DNA of 64,000 nt from NCBI RefSeq assembly GCF_910592395.1, contig NC_088319.1:14570001-14634000 (forward strand), read 5' to 3'. Shown here one piece after another: positions 63,623-64,000 of this stretch. The stretch's first letter is position 1. Every line of letters begins with the position of its first letter. The position numbers were made by a program, and so were the translations under genes. The DNA is from Lineus longissimus (lineage: Eukaryota > Nemertea > Pilidiophora > Heteronemertea > Lineidae). The notes below the pieces were generated by a model, which saw only the letters and a program-made list of their open reading frames with translations, was not told the origin of the DNA and ran no database searches.

Positions 63623-64000
63623 CTGAAAAGGCAGGATGATATTTTTCGGAAATTATTACATTCTGCACTTATCTATTATCAGTTCTGTCAAGGCGAGCAT
63701 CGATGACAGCATGAGGTCACGCACCTGTGAAAAGTTCCGGTCGAGGTTGTACAGTCCCTTTAAAAAAGTTCATGGTTTGACAGGCTTGGATGGATGGGAA
63801 AAAGTTAGGAGCGTGTTAGTCTTCCTTGTTTGTGTCATTAGTCATGTTGTAGGCCATTTTGTTGCACTAAAAAATAAGTCAATGTCCTTCTGGGGTTTTT
63901 GTATTTTATTAATTTTTTTGTCTTTGATGGTTTCCGTATTCGTTGTGACTGTGGCTGTTCCGTTTGTTGTCGCCGCTGCTTGTATTTCATTGTCGCAAAG
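63623..64000. other. Window end, upstream intron of the M13 peptidase
   Basis: No exon with the expected M13 upstream motif (FYxSC-type) is found, so this is taken as intron. Composition is T-rich toward the end on the plus strand. Confidence 0.5.

Noticed and set aside
63668-63727. Candidate extra upstream M13 exon reading VRDLMLSSMLALTELIIDK on the minus strand
   Set aside because: The donor would be a weak GTGCAG and the sequence lacks the conserved Phe-Tyr-x-x-Cys motif expected just before the first recognised exon.

Overview
This is a stretch of an animal nuclear genome. Every confident gene except the first is split into many exons with GT-AG introns, introns are long, and intergenic DNA is A+T-rich and full of short non-autonomous repeats. 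The gene set points to a marine invertebrate such as an echinoderm, hemichordate, lancelet or lophotrochozoan: a guanylate cyclase with a nitrate/nitrite-sensing (NIT) ectodomain, which vertebrates lack, together with bilaterian single-copy genes. The species cannot be fixed from the sequence alone. The palindromic words TACATGTA and TAGGCCTA recur throughout.

Layout: (1) 1-1351 (+), the 3' part of an ankyrin-repeat/SOCS-box protein, cut by the window edge. (2) 3190-9026 (+), nine exons of a membrane NIT-domain guanylate cyclase. (3) 9885-25905 (+), eight exons of an SLC2A/GLUT-type hexose transporter whose first exon lies 11 kb upstream of the rest. (4) 25906-39484, a gene-poor 13.6-kb gap holding a 579-bp inverted-repeat transposon with a target-site duplication and several other repeats. 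(5) 39485-40953 (-), an SLC25A34/35-type mitochondrial carrier. It is head-to-head with (6) 41329-47663 (+), DNAJC11, fifteen exons. (7) 48565-55023 (+), DNAJC16, twelve exons. (8) 57116-63622 (-), fourteen exons of a neprilysin-like M13 metallopeptidase, tail-to-tail with DNAJC16, its 5' end beyond the window.

Functional links are loose rather than operon-like. DNAJC11 (mitochondrial outer membrane) and the SLC25 carrier (inner membrane) share a 375-bp divergent promoter region, and DNAJC11 starts inside a perfect TISU/YY1 motif. DNAJC11 and DNAJC16 are adjacent J-domain genes on one strand. From general knowledge, the human relatives of SLC2A5/7, SLC25A34, DNAJC11, DNAJC16 and ECE1/MMEL1 all map to chromosome 1p36, so the window looks like a preserved block of an ancient bilaterian linkage group.

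Exon boundaries were worked out by hand from splice signals, reading-phase continuity and family conservation. Untranslated regions and transcription starts are not determined. The most distinctive biology is the NIT guanylate cyclase; the best structural discoveries are several previously unlabelled inverted-repeat (MITE/foldback) elements, two with recognisable target-site duplications.
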